Assembly: GCA_021927905.1 (NCBI GenBank)
Contig: BLLK01000022.1
Coordinates: forward strand, 2,914,001-2,978,000
DNA: 64,000 bases
Direction: 5' to 3'
Source of the DNA: Chaetoceros tenuissimus
Taxonomy: Eukaryota > Bacillariophyta > Thalassiosirophyceae > Chaetocerotales > Chaetocerotaceae
Part shown: positions 22,045 through 31,012 of the stretch, piece by piece
How positions within the stretch are numbered: the stretch's first letter is position 1
Layout of the letters: every line of letters begins with the position of its first letter
Translations under genes and position numbers: made by a program
The notes under the pieces: model-generated
The model's database searches: none
What the model saw: only the letters and a program-made list of their open reading frames with translations
What the model was told of the DNA's origin: nothing

Positions 22045-23237
22045 TGCATCTTCGAGCTAGATATTATCCCTCTCTTCCCGGAACTTGGATTCTACAAGCG
22101 ATACATAGACGATAGCCTCGGCCTTTGGACTCCCTTACAAGACAACGACCTACAAAGAAGAGAAGAGTTCAAGAGAGTAGTGAGTACGTTTGGAGCGAAT
22201 GATCAATTCTTCAAAGACAACCCTTCCTTGAAGCCTCTTCAATGGGAAGTCGAAGACTTCTCCTCCTCAGCAGTATTCTTGGATTTAAACATCCATTTAG
22301 ATGTTAATGGTATATGCCATACATCTATCTATGAAAAGAGTTTGAATCTGTACCTATACATCCCGCCACACTCGTGCCATGCCCCTGGTGTGACAAAAAG
22401 TGTAATTTTCGGAATGGTACATAGAGCCGTCACTCTTTTCTCTGATAAGACAAAGATTCCTGATTATCTAAAGTTATGCTTCAACAGGTTAGTGCGCCGA
22501 GGACATCGTCCCAGTGTCATCAAACCCCTTTTTGCAGAAGCAATACAAAAACACGCGTCAGGATCTTCATGTAGCCGAGCTAGTACTTCTAGCGATAGGC
22601 CACTTGTCTTCCAGCTACCCTATAACCCCCTTGACCCGAATCGTAAAAAAATCCAAGCTGCCTTTAAAGACTGCATCCTTGAACCACCTAATGAAGACCC
22701 CTGGTCTTCTCTATCAGCAAATGATACAGGTGCACCTCCTAATATCAACAGATTGATAGTCTGCTATAGGAGACAGCCAAGTCTAGGAACACTTCTTGCT
22801 CCACGGAAGCTTCGTTTTAGTCAAGATTTCTCTATTTCTCAATACTATGAGAAATATCAGGTTATGAACCCTGCGCCTACTACCTGATAGGTTTCCTCTG
22901 TCGCAGGGTATTTTTTACTATGAAAGCGCAACGCGATCATAGTAAAAAATATTCTATTCTTTTTCACGTAGTACTTGTTTGGTACGTGAAAAATCATCGA
23001 CGTCATAATGACGTCACAGGGTTGGAACTGTGCATCAACTGATGAGCGTTAGCGAAACGGTTAAATTTGAGATTTTAGTGGGAATGAGCTCGCCGAAATT
23101 GAGTTTGTTTTTCTTCAACACTTTGCAAAATCTTTTGTCAGTCTTACTGTTTTGATAGCACCTAAATTAATACAGTCCTTCGGGATAAGTTTTGTTTACA
23201 TTTACGGTTAATTCCTAGAATACCGTCTCATCGCAAG
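22045..23237 (+). mobile_element. 5'-truncated Penelope-like copy (upstream terminal repeat)
   Basis: This segment repeats 25655-26871 and carries the last ~280 codons of the reverse transcriptase frame plus the 3' non-coding region. As far as I can read, the coding parts are identical. The one clear difference is a 24-bp segment, present in the downstream copy and absent here near 22923. A truncated copy head-to-tail with a full copy is the usual arrangement (pLTR) of Penelope-like elements. The near identity points to a very recent insertion, or to both copies arising in one event. Confidence 0.85.
23026..23062 (+). ncRNA. Hammerhead-ribozyme-like core, upstream copy
   Basis: CTGATGAGCGTTAGCGAAAC at 23039-23058 matches the hammerhead core: CUGAUGA, a short GC/GC stem II with a GTTA loop, then GAAA. 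Flanking AACTGT (23026-23031) can pair with ACGGTT (23057-23062) at the position expected for stem III. In that fold the cleavage-site nucleotide would be G, which is unfavourable, and stem I is minimal. Hammerheads with weak stems are known from Penelope-like elements. The core is clear, but activity is uncertain. Confidence 0.5.
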
Positions 23238-23258
23238 TTAGATTACACACCCATAACA

Positions 23259-24365
23259 ATGCAGCATTCAGCATCGACTTCTGCCTCTCAACCGAGTATC
23301 CTAAGAAACAAACGGACTCGGATTGGTGAAACTAGTATTATCCAACCCAAGTCTAACTCAGATAAAGATAGACTACTAGCTACCTTTGAGAGTGGTTGCT
23401 TGAATCTCCACGAAGCAGCTCGTGACAGCGAGCAAACTGTTAGGTTTAAGAATGACTTCATCAAAGACCTACTGAAATTCCAGAAACAAAAAGAACGCAG
23501 CAATCGCCTTTTGGAAGATAACTTCATTCCAAAAAACATAGCGCTAAAAGTTGCACTTACTGGTACTCCCGAAATTTCAAATACTGACGAATTTAAATCG
23601 ATTCAAGGGAGAGCCTCCATCGCCCTTCAAGAATACCAGAAAAAAATGAAGGAGCTGATGGTGGAAACTGCCACACTGGAAATTGAAACCACTATGAAAT
23701 CGCAACAGGAAACTGTTTACAATTTCACAAGAGAACTGTTTTTGGACAGCCTGCTATTAGAAGGTGCTTCAGAGGACACCGATGACGATAACAGGATGGA
23801 ATCACTTGCTGAAGTGATGACCGAAGCAGTTCTGGATGACGAATCTTTTTCAAAAATCTACTTTGGAAGAGTTAAATCTTTTGAGCGTCAGGATGGTACT
23901 AGCGAGAAAATTGCAAGCTATAGAGCTGCTATCGAGAGAAACCAATCTTGTGTGAATGACGTGAAAAAGCAAATGCATAAAATCCTTGTAGCAACTGTAG
24001 AGTTGCACCAAGAGATTATTCTGAATCAACTAACACATGATGCCATCGCGAAAAGAAGATCCAAGACCCAAGCGGCGGCTGATGTTAACAACATCCAAAT
24101 GAATGTCGATCAGGCTATGGCTTCTATGGATGTAGATACTATGAACGATTTGGTTGATCGTCGTATCATGGAGATTGAAAAAGCAAAGAAAGAAAAAGCA
24201 AAAAACTCCAAAAGGGGCGCCACAAAGAAGAGCAGCGCCTCGTCAAAAAAGAAAAAGAAAAAGAACGAGCAACAAAAAAATGGACAAGGGCACAAAGGCA
24301 AAGACACCAAAAGAGACAGTGGAAACAAAAAGTCAAAGAAAAGCAAGCGTACTGGTCAAAATTGA
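23259..24365 (+). CDS. Penelope-like element ORF1: coiled-coil, basic C-terminus
   Basis: 368 aa from the ATG at 23259. Residues ~40-290 are rich in heptad-like Leu/Glu/Lys helices (for example EYQKKMKELMVETATLEIE). The last ~75 residues are very Lys-rich (SSKKKKKKNEQQKNG, KKSKKSKR), which fits a nuclear-localisation and RNA-binding tail. No enzyme motif is present. ORF1 proteins with coiled coils are described for some endonuclease-lacking Penelope-like elements. The role here (RNP assembly, nuclear import) is inferred. The RT frame opens at the ORF1 stop codon. Confidence 0.75.
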   Translation: MQHSASTSASQPSILRNKRTRIGETSIIQPKSNSDKDRLLATFESGCLNLHEAARDSEQTVRFKNDFIKDLLKFQKQKERSNRLLEDNFIPKNIALKVALTGTPEISNTDEFKSIQGRASIALQEYQKKMKELMVETATLEIETTMKSQQETVYNFTRELFLDSLLLEGASEDTDDDNRMESLAEVMTEAVLDDESFSKIYFGRVKSFERQDGTSEKIASYRAAIERNQSCVNDVKKQMHKILVATVELHQEIILNQLTHDAIAKRRSKTQAAADVNNIQMNVDQAMASMDVDTMNDLVDRRIMEIEKAKKEKAKNSKRGATKKSSASSKKKKKKNEQQKNGQGHKGKDTKRDSGNKKSKKSKRTGQN

Positions 24366-24460
24366 GAAATATTGAGCGGAAAGAAAGAACTAGAATTCTG
24401 AATAAGTTTAAATTTCTTTATTCATATTCAGATTCTTTTCTTTCTCCCAATCAGTTTCGT

Positions 24461-26497
24461 ATGGGCTATATTGTCCAACAAATTCTCCAGAATATTCCTC
24501 TTGACTCCCTACTCTATTCCCCTCGCCATTTTAGTTACCATGATCTTCGATCAAATAAAAACAAACCTATACCTGCTCTCCGTTCTCTTCTCGGTTTAGG
24601 TTTGAACTTTTGCCTGCATCCTTCTCAGCAAACCCGCATTGATGAGACTGGATTAGAAACTCTAAAGAAAGACTTTTGCACACGCTTAATGTTTGCTGGA
24701 AAAGAAGAAGATGCCGAAGAGGCACCTGACCTTTACATTAAGAGCAAAGATTGGGAACCACCGGATGCTCCTGCTCCTTGCATGCAACGCCTAATGAATT
24801 TCGAAATGGAGCTACGACGTAACTTTGCCACTCCTCGTCGTCATAAAAATGCTCCAATACAGCTATTAGCCCATCAACTGGATGCTTTGACCTGGTTAAA
24901 AGAGCACCCAGAAATAGTTGTCCTTCACACAGATAAAAATCTCGGTCCAGCCATTATGGATCGTGAGAGATATCTAGATCTCGCTTGGAGAGATCATCTC
25001 TCGGATAGATATACTTATCAACGACTTACTCAAGAAGAAGCGAAAACTTTACAAAATGAAGCGATTGAAAAGTTGCATTATTTTATTCGTAACTTCGATA
25101 CCAAGATTGGATTTGATAACACAAACTTTATCAAAAGAATGCTGCAGTACAACTTCACAGACTCTGACAGCGACGACCGTGGTTTTTCTTGGATGTACTT
25201 ACTCGCCAAGATCCATAAACCAAAGCTCAAGACTCGTGCCATTATTTCTTACAGTGGTAGCTTACTTGAAGGCTTAGGTCGCTGGGTAGACAAGGAGCTC
25301 AAGAAAATCACAGCCCGCCTCCCCTATATCGCTAAAGATTCCAAATCCATCGTTGTTGACCTTCGTGCCAAGCGATGGCCTGCTGCCACATCCATTTTTA
25401 CAATGGATGCAGTGTCTATGTACACTAACATCCATCTTGGTCACGCTTTACCTATCATCATGAAGTTCCTTACTTCACATCCTAAAGGTTTAGCAATTAA
25501 AAAAGCAGCAAACATATCTGTCTCCGCGCTAGAACACGCACTGGAACTCATCATGAGTTACAACTTATTCAAATTTGGAGACTGTTACTTTCTGCAACTT
25601 GCTGGTACTGCCATGGGTGCACCCTGTGCACCTGAATGGGCCACACTTTACTACTGCATCTTCGAGCTAGATATTATCCCTCTCTTCCCGGAACTTGGAT
25701 TCTACAAGCGATACATAGACGATAGCCTCGGCCTTTGGACTCCCTTACAAGACAACGACCTACAAAGAAGAGAAGAGTTCAAGAGAGTAGTGAGTACGTT
25801 TGGAGCGAATGATCAATTCTTCAAAGACAACCCTTCCTTGAAGCCTCTTCAATGGGAAGTCGAAGACTTCTCCTCCTCAGCAGTATTCTTGGATTTAAAC
25901 ATCCATTTAGATGTTAATGGTATATGCCATACATCTATCTATGAAAAGAGTTTGAATCTGTACCTATACATCCCGCCACACTCGTGCCATGCCCCTGGTG
26001 TGACAAAAAGTGTAATTTTCGGAATGGTACATAGAGCCGTCACTCTTTTCTCTGATAAGACAAAGATTCCTGATTATCTAAAGTTATGCTTCAACAGGTT
26101 AGTGCGCCGAGGACATCGTCCCAGTGTCATCAAACCCCTTTTTGCAGAAGCAATACAAAAACACGCGTCAGGATCTTCATGTAGCCGAGCTAGTACTTCT
26201 AGCGATAGGCCACTTGTCTTCCAGCTACCCTATAACCCCCTTGACCCGAATCGTAAAAAAATCCAAGCTGCCTTTAAAGACTGCATCCTTGAACCACCTA
26301 ATGAAGACCCCTGGTCTTCTCTATCAGCAAATGATACAGGTGCACCTCCTAATATCAACAGATTGATAGTCTGCTATAGGAGACAGCCAAGTCTAGGAAC
26401 ACTTCTTGCTCCACGGAAGCTTCGTTTTAGTCAAGATTTCTCTATTTCTCAATACTATGAGAAATATCAGGTTATGAACCCTGCGCCTACTACCTGA
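24461..26497 (+). CDS. Penelope-like reverse transcriptase, no GIY-YIG endonuclease seen
   Basis: The frame is open from 24362, just at the end of ORF1. The first ATG is at 24461 and gives 678 aa. N-terminal RT landmarks are VVLHTDKNLGPAIMDRERY and LAKIHKPKLKTRAIIS. Motif A is FTMDAVSMYTNI, motif B GTAMGAPCAPEWA, motif C YKRYIDDS (catalytic DD), and motif D/E FLDLNIHLD. These are Penelope-like signatures (compare the D-x-x-S-L-Y-T-N and Y-x-D-D blocks). The C-terminus closes soon after VCYRRQPSLGTLLAPRKL, where most Penelope elements continue into a Cys-rich linker and GIY-YIG nuclease. The enzyme would copy element RNA at a pre-existing DNA end or break. Translation of the 5' part before 24461 is uncertain. 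Confidence 0.85.
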   Translation: MGYIVQQILQNIPLDSLLYSPRHFSYHDLRSNKNKPIPALRSLLGLGLNFCLHPSQQTRIDETGLETLKKDFCTRLMFAGKEEDAEEAPDLYIKSKDWEPPDAPAPCMQRLMNFEMELRRNFATPRRHKNAPIQLLAHQLDALTWLKEHPEIVVLHTDKNLGPAIMDRERYLDLAWRDHLSDRYTYQRLTQEEAKTLQNEAIEKLHYFIRNFDTKIGFDNTNFIKRMLQYNFTDSDSDDRGFSWMYLLAKIHKPKLKTRAIISYSGSLLEGLGRWVDKELKKITARLPYIAKDSKSIVVDLRAKRWPAATSIFTMDAVSMYTNIHLGHALPIIMKFLTSHPKGLAIKKAANISVSALEHALELIMSYNLFKFGDCYFLQLAGTAMGAPCAPEWATLYYCIFELDIIPLFPELGFYKRYIDDSLGLWTPLQDNDLQRREEFKRVVSTFGANDQFFKDNPSLKPLQWEVEDFSSSAVFLDLNIHLDVNGICHTSIYEKSLNLYLYIPPHSCHAPGVTKSVIFGMVHRAVTLFSDKTKIPDYLKLCFNRLVRRGHRPSVIKPLFAEAIQKHASGSSCSRASTSSDRPLVFQLPYNPLDPNRKKIQAAFKDCILEPPNEDPWSSLSANDTGAPPNINRLIVCYRRQPSLGTLLAPRKLRFSQDFSISQYYEKYQVMNPAPTT

Positions 26498-26519
26498 TAG
26501 GTTTCCTCTGTCGCAGGGT

Positions 26520-26584
26520 ATTTTTTACTATGATCGCTGCACTTTTGCCTTTGGCAAAAGCGCAACGCGATCATAGTAAAAAAT
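26520..26584. repeat. Long hairpin in the element's 3' region
   Basis: An 18-bp perfect stem (26520-26537 with 26567-26584) encloses a second 8-bp stem (26542-26549 with 26553-26560, loop TTT). It sits just after the RT stop codon. The upstream copy lacks 24 bp of the inner part. It could act in 3'-end formation or RT recognition. Confidence 0.8.
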
Positions 26585-26593
26585 ATTCTATTC

Positions 26594-26627
26594 TTTTTCA
26601 CGTAGTACTTGTTTGGTACGTGAAAAA
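26594..26627. repeat. Second hairpin in the element's 3' region
   Basis: An 11-bp stem TTTTTCACGTA with its complement TACGTGAAAAA, separated by 12 bases. The same hairpin is present in the upstream copy. Immediately after it, GACGTCAT-A-ATGACGTC forms another inverted repeat containing the CRE-like core TGACGTCA. Confidence 0.8.
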
Positions 26628-26659
26628 TCATCGACGTCATAATGACGTCACAGGGTTGG

Positions 26660-26696
26660 AACTGTGCATCAACTGATGAGCGTTAGCGAAACGGTT
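26660..26696 (+). ncRNA. Hammerhead-ribozyme-like core, downstream copy
   Basis: Identical to the motif in the upstream repeat (core at 26673-26692). Having one core in each terminal repeat is the arrangement that would let a tandem transcript be processed to unit length. Confidence 0.5.
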
Positions 26697-26870
26697 AAAT
26701 TTGAGATTTTAGTGGGAATGAGCTCGCCGAAATTGAGTTTGTTTTTCTTCAACACTTTGCAAAATCTTTTGTCAGTCTTACTGTTTTGATAGCACCTAAA
26801 TTAATACAGTCCTTCGGGATAAGTTTTGTTTACATTTACGGTTAATTCCTAGAATACCGTCTCATCGCAA

Positions 26871-26920
26871 GGTGGTGACATGTGTCCGTGACGTGGCAAA
26901 ATGACCATATAATTTGCCTG
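26871..26920 (-). repeat. Right arm of the perfect 50-bp inverted repeat
   Basis: Exact reverse complement of 20846-20895. Its inner edge coincides with the 3' end of the Penelope-like unit, so no trace remains of the 3' part of the interrupted gene. The sequence after 26920 is unrelated to that before 20846. Confidence 0.9.
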
Positions 26921-27112
26921 TTCGAACTTCAGTGAGGATTTTGAGATACTTAATAGGTTATGATGAAATACAAAGATATCTCTCAAAACTTACGTCACAC
27001 CCGCAGCTGCAGCAAATCCTATCTCTTGATGACATCGACATTGGCATTTCATTTTTGTAGTTTTGCTTTGCGATATTATATTCAATACAAATTCGTTTCC
27101 ACCAATAGTACA

Positions 27113-28147
27113 ATGAAATTCGCCAGATCTCTAGTAACTACTGTGCTTGCATCGGCATCATGTGTTTCTGCTTTTTCTCCAAAGGCAGCACGCGCTGTGT
27201 CTTCTCCAGCACTTTTCACATCTTCCAGTCGCACATTCAAGAGCACAGCACTTAATGCTCAAGTACCAAAACTCAGTGATCCTCAATCCAACCTTCTTGA
27301 TAATGTAGATGTATTCATCTTCGACTGTGATGGTGTTATCTGGCGCGGTGATAGTCTTATTGATGGGATCCCAGAGACACTTGACAAGCTTCGTGCAGCA
27401 GGGAAGAAGATGTTTTTCGTAACAAATAACTCCACCAAATCTAGAGCTGGATATAAAAAGAAATTTGACTCCTTAGGCCTTGATATTCCTCCAGAGGAAA
27501 TCTTTTCCTCGTCATTTGCGGCTGCAGCATACCTTGAACAGACCAAGTTCAAAGACACAGGAAAGAAAGTTTACATCATTGGTGAAGTTGGAATTTGTGA
27601 TGAATTAGATCTTATCGATGTTCCATGGATTGGAGGTCCAAATGATAAGGGAAAAGAACCAGATATGGGCCCTGGAGGAAAGCTCGAACATGATAAAGAC
27701 GTTGGAGCTGTGATTGTAGGGTTTGATAGACATGTCAATTACTACAAGATTCAGAGTGCACAGCTTTGCATCAACGAAAATCCAGGATGTGAATTTATTG
27801 CAACTAATCTTGATGCTGTAACACATCTCACAGACGCACAAGAATGGGCTGGAAATGGTTCAATGGTTGGAGCTATCAAGGGATGTACTGGTAAAGAGCC
27901 AACTGTCGTAGGAAAGCCATCTCCTTTGATGATTGACTACTTGGAAGAGAAGCTGAACTTGGATAAGAGCAGAATTTGCATGGTTGGAGATCGTTTGGAT
28001 ACTGATGTTCTTTTTGGAACTGATAATGGACTCAAGACTGTCCTCGTTCTTTCTGGAGTTACTTCAGAAGAGAAGCTTTTGTCCGAAGAAAACAAAATTA
28101 CTCCAGACTTCTATGCTGATGATATCAACGCTTTCTTTGATTCATAA
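27113..28147 (+). CDS. PGP: Plastid 2-phosphoglycolate phosphatase (HAD family)
   Basis: 344 aa from the ATG at 27113. The frame is open upstream to 26960, but MKFARSLVTTVLASASCVSAFSP is a proper signal peptide with an SAF-S plastid motif. HAD motifs are all present: FIFDCDGVIWRGD (nucleophile Asp and acid/base Asp, about residue 70), VTNNSTKSR (motif II), GKPSPLM (motif III Lys) and MVGDRLDTDVLFG (motif IV). The cap-type insertion and overall length match the PGP/4-nitrophenylphosphatase subfamily. Such an enzyme would dephosphorylate 2-phosphoglycolate made by Rubisco oxygenation to glycolate. Substrate is inferred from family and targeting. A different phosphoester substrate is possible. 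The gene starts only ~190 bp from the retroelement composite, so its promoter may be affected. Confidence 0.85.
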   Translation: MKFARSLVTTVLASASCVSAFSPKAARAVSSPALFTSSSRTFKSTALNAQVPKLSDPQSNLLDNVDVFIFDCDGVIWRGDSLIDGIPETLDKLRAAGKKMFFVTNNSTKSRAGYKKKFDSLGLDIPPEEIFSSSFAAAAYLEQTKFKDTGKKVYIIGEVGICDELDLIDVPWIGGPNDKGKEPDMGPGGKLEHDKDVGAVIVGFDRHVNYYKIQSAQLCINENPGCEFIATNLDAVTHLTDAQEWAGNGSMVGAIKGCTGKEPTVVGKPSPLMIDYLEEKLNLDKSRICMVGDRLDTDVLFGTDNGLKTVLVLSGVTSEEKLLSEENKITPDFYADDINAFFDS

Positions 28148-28406
28148 AAGTGGATAATAATAATCATCTTTTCAAGCTTTCGGATCATAATGATTATCTT
28201 TATTTGTCCTCTGGCTTAGATGAAGTATTCCGAGAACTTAAGTAACGATATATTTTAGTATTCTTGATAAGCCAAAGTATATTTATGTTTATATAAAATT
28301 GTGGAGTCAAGAATCAATAAACACTAGCATTGTTCATTGGATTTTGTTATATGGAATATGTTGTACTCCCACCATATATTTTCAACTATGCACACGTTTT
28401 GTTTCT
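28148..28406. terminator. Shared 3' region between convergent genes
   Basis: A 259-bp spacer between the convergent PGP and dihydrolipoamide dehydrogenase genes. It is AT-rich and must contain both polyadenylation sites. No canonical signal was chosen. Confidence 0.3.
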
Positions 28407-30369
28407 TTAATGAGCAGACATTCCTACCGCTCCCTTGAAGGCCTCATCCAATACCTCACAAAGAGTTGGGTGAGTGTGTACCATCATACTGAGCTCCTGC
28501 ACAGTTGTTCCTGCAGCAACAGCATTAGAACATTCCTGAATCAAATCAGCAGCGTGAATTCCAATAATGTGCACAGCTACAACCTTTCCAGTATCCTTGT
28601 TGAACAAAACCTTAGCAATTCCATTTCCTTCTCCCTCTGCCAAAGCCTTGGAGTTAGCACGGAAGTTACCCTGTGACTTTCCAAGAGTCCATCCCTCCTT
28701 TTCTGCCATCTCAATAGCTTGTTCCTCAGTTGGACCAACCATAGCAATCTCTGGATGAGTAAAGCATGCAGCTGGGATAGCCATATGGTCTACTTCGTGT
28801 TCTCTTCCTGCAATATTCTCAATAGCAGAAATTCCCTGCGCAGAAGCTGCATGTGCAAGCATCATCTTTCCGTTAGCATCTCCAATACACCATAAGTTTG
28901 GAACAACTTCTCCATCCTCAGCCTTGGTGAGTACCTGCATCTTCTCATTTACAGCTACAAATCCACGGTTGGTCTCAATTCCCATTTCTTCAAGTCCCAT
29001 ATCCTTGGTGTTTGGTACACGTCCGGTTGCAACCATAGCAGCATCAACCTCCAAAGTCTCAACATGTTCCCTGCGGTGCAAAATATTACACGGGTTAGCA
29101 CTTCTATTCTTCATAAAGATTCCAGACTTCTTCTCCTCGCAAAAGGTCATGTTCAAAAATACTTACTTGGTCTTTGCATCAATCATTTTGATGGTAACTG
29201 GCTTCTCTCCTGGAATTCCAGGGGTTACTTCAGAAGCAAAAACTCCAGTTCTGTAATCAATTGGTCTGTCTCTGATCAAAAGTCTCTCAGCAAGCTTTGC
29301 GATTTCTTTATCGAAAGTAGGCATGATATTATCCATTGCCTCAATGAAAGTGACCTCAGATCCAAGTGCAGTGTAAACATCGGAAAATTCCAATCCAATG
29401 TATCCAGATCCAATAATTGCAACCCACTCTGGAACGCTATTCAACTCCAATGCTCCATCAGAAGTGTAAACAGTCTTCTCATCAACAGTAACACCTGGTG
29501 GAACAAATGGAATAGATCCTGGTGCAAGGATAATATCCTTAGCAGTGTAAACCTTTCCAGTAGCCTCATCCTTAACTTCGTGTGGATTTCCAGTCAAAAC
29601 TCCACGTCCCTCAATTACATCAACTCCAAGTCCTACAAGAGAAGCCTCAAGGTTTCCCTTTACTCTGTTTGCAAGGTTCTTTGCATGTGCTGCGATTCCC
29701 TCACGAGAGTATTTTACTGCAGAGGTATCAATCTCAATTCCGAGGTCGGAGAGGTGTGCAGTGTCTTGCATTTCACGTACACGTCCGGAAGCAGCAAGAA
29801 GTGCCTTGGATGGAACACTATATTTTGGTTGTATTGATTGTATGTTTTTATGTTTGTGTATGCGTGGTTAAAATTATACATGTTGGTTGGTGAATGGATG
29901 GATAGATACGAAAATTATTCGTTGCATAAATTAGATATCAATGTTTGATTGAAATGAAAATGATGAAGATAGGATGATACAAACATGAGTTAGAGAACAA
30001 GATATCGAGAATTAAAAACATGACAGGTATCTCCATAAGATGTCATGATGTCATCATTGCCTCCAATCGAGAAAGCTGTCCTTATGATCCAATGTTACAA
30101 AAGAGTACTCACCATCCACGGTTCACACAGGTTCCTCCAACATCATTTCCAGAGAATACAGCAGTCTTAAGATCTTGTGCTCTGGAATGAAGAGCAGCTC
30201 CGTGTCCTCCTACTCCACAACCAACAATAGCAACGTCAAAGTCAAACTCTGAAGCGTCATCTGCCATGCGCAAGAAAGTAGTTCTTGGAGCTACAGTATT
30301 TGGAGCAAATGCTTTAGCAGAAGCTGCGAAGATAAGTGTAATAAGAGCAGAACGTTTGATGATAGCCAT
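28407..30369 (-). CDS. LPD: Plastid dihydrolipoamide dehydrogenase (E3)
   Basis: Three exons on the minus strand, 30369-30113, 29817-29167 and 29070-28407, with introns of 295 and 96 bp (GTGAGT and GTAAGT donors), give about 523 aa. Splice one rebuilds the redox-active disulfide [16 protein letters not shown]. Splice two joins DAKTK to [12 protein letters not shown]. The FAD site [15 protein letters not shown], the NAD site [13 protein letters not shown], and the C-terminal [14 protein letters not shown] (His-Glu pair) are all present. The presequence [24 protein letters not shown] has an AKAF-AP cleavage motif, so the protein should enter the plastid. There E3 reoxidises lipoamide for plastid pyruvate dehydrogenase and supplies acetyl-CoA for fatty acid synthesis. 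It is a complete, conventional E3. Confidence 0.95.
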
Positions 30370-30631
30370 TGTGTAAATTTAACACTTTAGAAGTGAATGC
30401 TAATGCAGTTACTATTCGTATGTAAGGCTTCACCGTTGAAACACGGAAGTGGCTATTGCTTTGTTTTTAGGCGAAGAGCACACAGTAGCACAGTAGACAC
30501 AGCTTTGCACACGAGATTTTTAAACGTTCGAACGTCACACACAGAGAAAGATATAATATGTGTAAGCGTTAAAATGTGGTTACCACCTACCCCTTTTAGT
30601 CCGACAAGGATACAAGAGCAGCAGAGATATT
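30370..30631. promoter_or_regulatory. Bidirectional promoter between LPD and the DUF6824 gene
   Basis: 262 bp between divergent start codons. It contains AACGTTCGAACGTCACAC near 30522, which has an inverted AACGTTCGAACGT core and an ACGTCA half-site. Confidence 0.4.
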
Positions 30632-31012
30632 ATGAAACTAGATCAGGAAAATGTGAAGAAACAAAAACAGGAAGCTGAGAAGAAGCGAAAACTTGAAACA
30701 GAAGCTTCAGAATTTGGTAACGATGTCCTGTTTGGAAGGGGAGCAAAAAAGTTTCAGAAATATGCACCTGGATGTATTGCTTTCAATAAACTGATAGATG
30801 CAAACCGTGAAGATTACCAGGAAATATCCAAGTCAAAATGTGCCAAGCCAAATATTGCCAAGTCAAAAATAGTTGGAAAAGTCATTGATGAAATCAAAGC
30901 CATGGATCCACCAGGTAGATTTCTCGGTGAAAGCAATGGAGGAGGATTTGTTCTAATTTCTGATGATTCTGAAATTAGGAAAAAAGTAAGAACAATACTA
31001 AAAAAAGGTTAA
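30632..31012 (+). CDS. DUF6824-domain protein
   Basis: A single exon of 126 aa. After a basic helical start, residues ~28-125 match the DUF6824 pattern: NDVLFGRGAKKFQKYAPGC, FNKLIDANREDYQEISKSKC, IVGKVIDEIKAMDPPGRFL and a terminal charged helix IRKKVRTILKK. The domain is greatly expanded in diatoms. Most copies read DVLxGRGGxxNxHPGNxxFR, and here the glycine/His-rich part is altered (GAKKFQKYAPG). The function is unknown. A nuclear or DNA-binding role is often guessed but not shown. It is short, with only the domain. Confidence 0.75.
   Translation: MKLDQENVKKQKQEAEKKRKLETEASEFGNDVLFGRGAKKFQKYAPGCIAFNKLIDANREDYQEISKSKCAKPNIAKSKIVGKVIDEIKAMDPPGRFLGESNGGGFVLISDDSEIRKKVRTILKKG

Larger units (their letters stand above)
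23238..26871 (+). mobile_element. Full-length Penelope-like retroelement unit (3634 bp), looks whole
   Basis: The unit runs from just after the first copy to the junction with the right inverted-repeat arm, which shares one G. It has a short ~21-bp leader, ORF1, a reverse-transcriptase ORF, and a ~370-bp 3' region with two strong hairpins and a hammerhead-like core. The RT motifs are of the Penelope type rather than LINE or LTR type. No GIY-YIG endonuclease is visible in or after the RT, which fits the endonuclease-lacking branch (Athena/Coprina-like). Both frames look open, so the copy may be active. Confidence 0.8.

Noticed and set aside
22045-23237. Separate LTR retrotransposon or LINE
   Set aside because: The direct repeat carries RT coding sequence and its 3' region, lacks LTR features, and the RT motifs are Penelope-like.
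20846-26920. Simple Mutator-type DNA transposon (long terminal inverted repeats, 9-bp target duplication)
   Set aside because: Flanks TTCCAAGTC and TTCGAACTT match at only 6 of 9, which is implausible next to arms identical over 50 bp. No transposase was seen.
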